DNA of 11,871 nt. Source: Bacillota bacterium. GTDB taxonomy: Bacteria > Bacillota > Clostridia > Christensenellales > CAG-138. The notes beneath the pieces were generated by a model that was given only the letters and a program-made list of their open reading frames with translations, searched no databases and was not told the origin of the DNA. The stretch is from the NCBI GenBank assembly GCA_016288175.1, contig JAEEYN010000083.1, forward strand, positions 1-11,871. Reading direction: 5' to 3'. Below, one piece after another: positions 11,491-11,871 of the stretch. Numbering within the stretch: position 1 is the stretch's first letter; each line of letters opens with the position of its first letter. The position numbers and the translations under genes are program-made.

Positions 11491-11871
11491 ATGCAATGCA
11501 TAAAAAAATCAAAGTCCGTCCTTTCGCTGCTGCTTGCGGCTCTCATGCTCCTTCCGCTCGCCTCCTGCGGCAAAGTGAGTGAGCAGCAAGCCGTGCAAAC
11601 AGGGCAGCCCGCCGGATCGGCGGACGTGATCGCCTTCGACCGGGAGACGGATTACGACAACAACGCGGCCGCGCCTATAATGGCCGCGGTAGTTGAAACG
11701 GAGGACGCCTACTATCTTAACAATGTGAGTTACGGCGGCAGCTTCCTGTATTATTATGACAAGACAATCGATGAGAGCGGCGTGCTCTGTCCCCGCCCGG
11801 AATGCGTGCACGACGAGAAGCCGGACAACAGGGACTGCACCGGCTACATCAGCGGCGCCGCGTTTGCGGAG
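11491..11871 (+). CDS. Putative lipoprotein, N-terminal part (runs off the window)
   Basis: 127 residues are visible and the frame is still open at the last base. The signal peptide has a basic start (KKSK, 5-8), a hydrophobic core (10-22) and the lipobox LASC with Cys26, so the protein should be lipid-anchored outside the membrane. After a Gln/Ala-rich linker comes DAYYLNNVSYGGSFLYYYDK (about 73-92). Then comes a cysteine motif, VLCPRPECVHDEKPDNRDC (about 99-117). I associate this layout with large uncharacterised clostridial surface lipoproteins, possibly beta-propellers; no specific function is claimed. The start at 11491 is chosen because GGGGAGGG (11474-11481) abuts the alternative in-frame ATG at 11482, too close for use. 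A degenerate duplicate of its 5' end lies upstream. Confidence 0.8.
   Translation, partial: MQCIKKSKSVLSLLLAALMLLPLASCGKVSEQQAVQTGQPAGSADVIAFDRETDYDNNAAAPIMAAVVETEDAYYLNNVSYGGSFLYYYDKTIDESGVLCPRPECVHDEKPDNRDCTGYISGAAFAE

Overview
The window is chromosomal DNA from a GC-rich, spore-forming member of the Clostridia, probably one of the gut-type Oscillospirales or a related order. Four things support this. It carries a sigma factor with the diagnostic SigG N-terminus. It has the Firmicutes-style rpsF-ssb-rpsR operon. Its vegetative promoters are well formed (TTGxxx, 17 bp, TATAAT, usually with an extended TGn). Its intergenic repeats are of the kind I remember from such genomes. No database search was possible, so the taxonomy is an inference.

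Layout. Bases 1-835 hold the end of rpiB and then upp on the + strand, closed by a terminator. Bases 840-1210 carry no credible gene but are full of inverted repeats. Bases 1243-2573 hold two minus-strand genes, an orphan BlaI/MecI-type repressor and sigG. Divergent from sigG is a large SpoIID/LytB-domain protein with two SH3-like domains (2932-4917). It converges on a short MGMT-type protein (4977-5321) across a bidirectional terminator. Divergent from that gene run secG (5514), smpB (5865) and, after a repeat-rich gap, a VanZ-family membrane protein (6611). Next comes the rpsF-ssb-rpsR operon (7281-8432). A phage-like replication initiator lies on the minus strand (8507-9535). A cysteine desulfidase/UPF0597 gene diverges from it (9798-11084). 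The right edge has a decayed promoter and 5' end of a lipoprotein gene (11174-11341), followed by an intact paralogue that runs off the window (11491-11871).

Functionally this is mostly housekeeping: nucleotide salvage and pentose metabolism, secretion (SecG), ribosome rescue (SmpB), and translation plus single-strand DNA binding. Two genes have sporulation-type families (SigG and the SpoIID-domain protein). The accessory gene is the replication initiator. Its coding sequence contains 22-bp, two-helical-turn direct repeats, each a TGTCAC-N7-GTGACA dyad, next to a stretch of roughly 17% GC. That is the architecture of an iteron origin placed inside an initiator gene, as in lambda O. It is the most interesting signal in the window.

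Other points worth a second look are a smpB start without a Shine-Dalgarno sequence just behind a hairpin and T7 tract, the duplicated lipoprotein promoter, a GATTTCAC-spaced hairpin array, and a shared CCTTCCCC..GGGGAAGG hairpin family.
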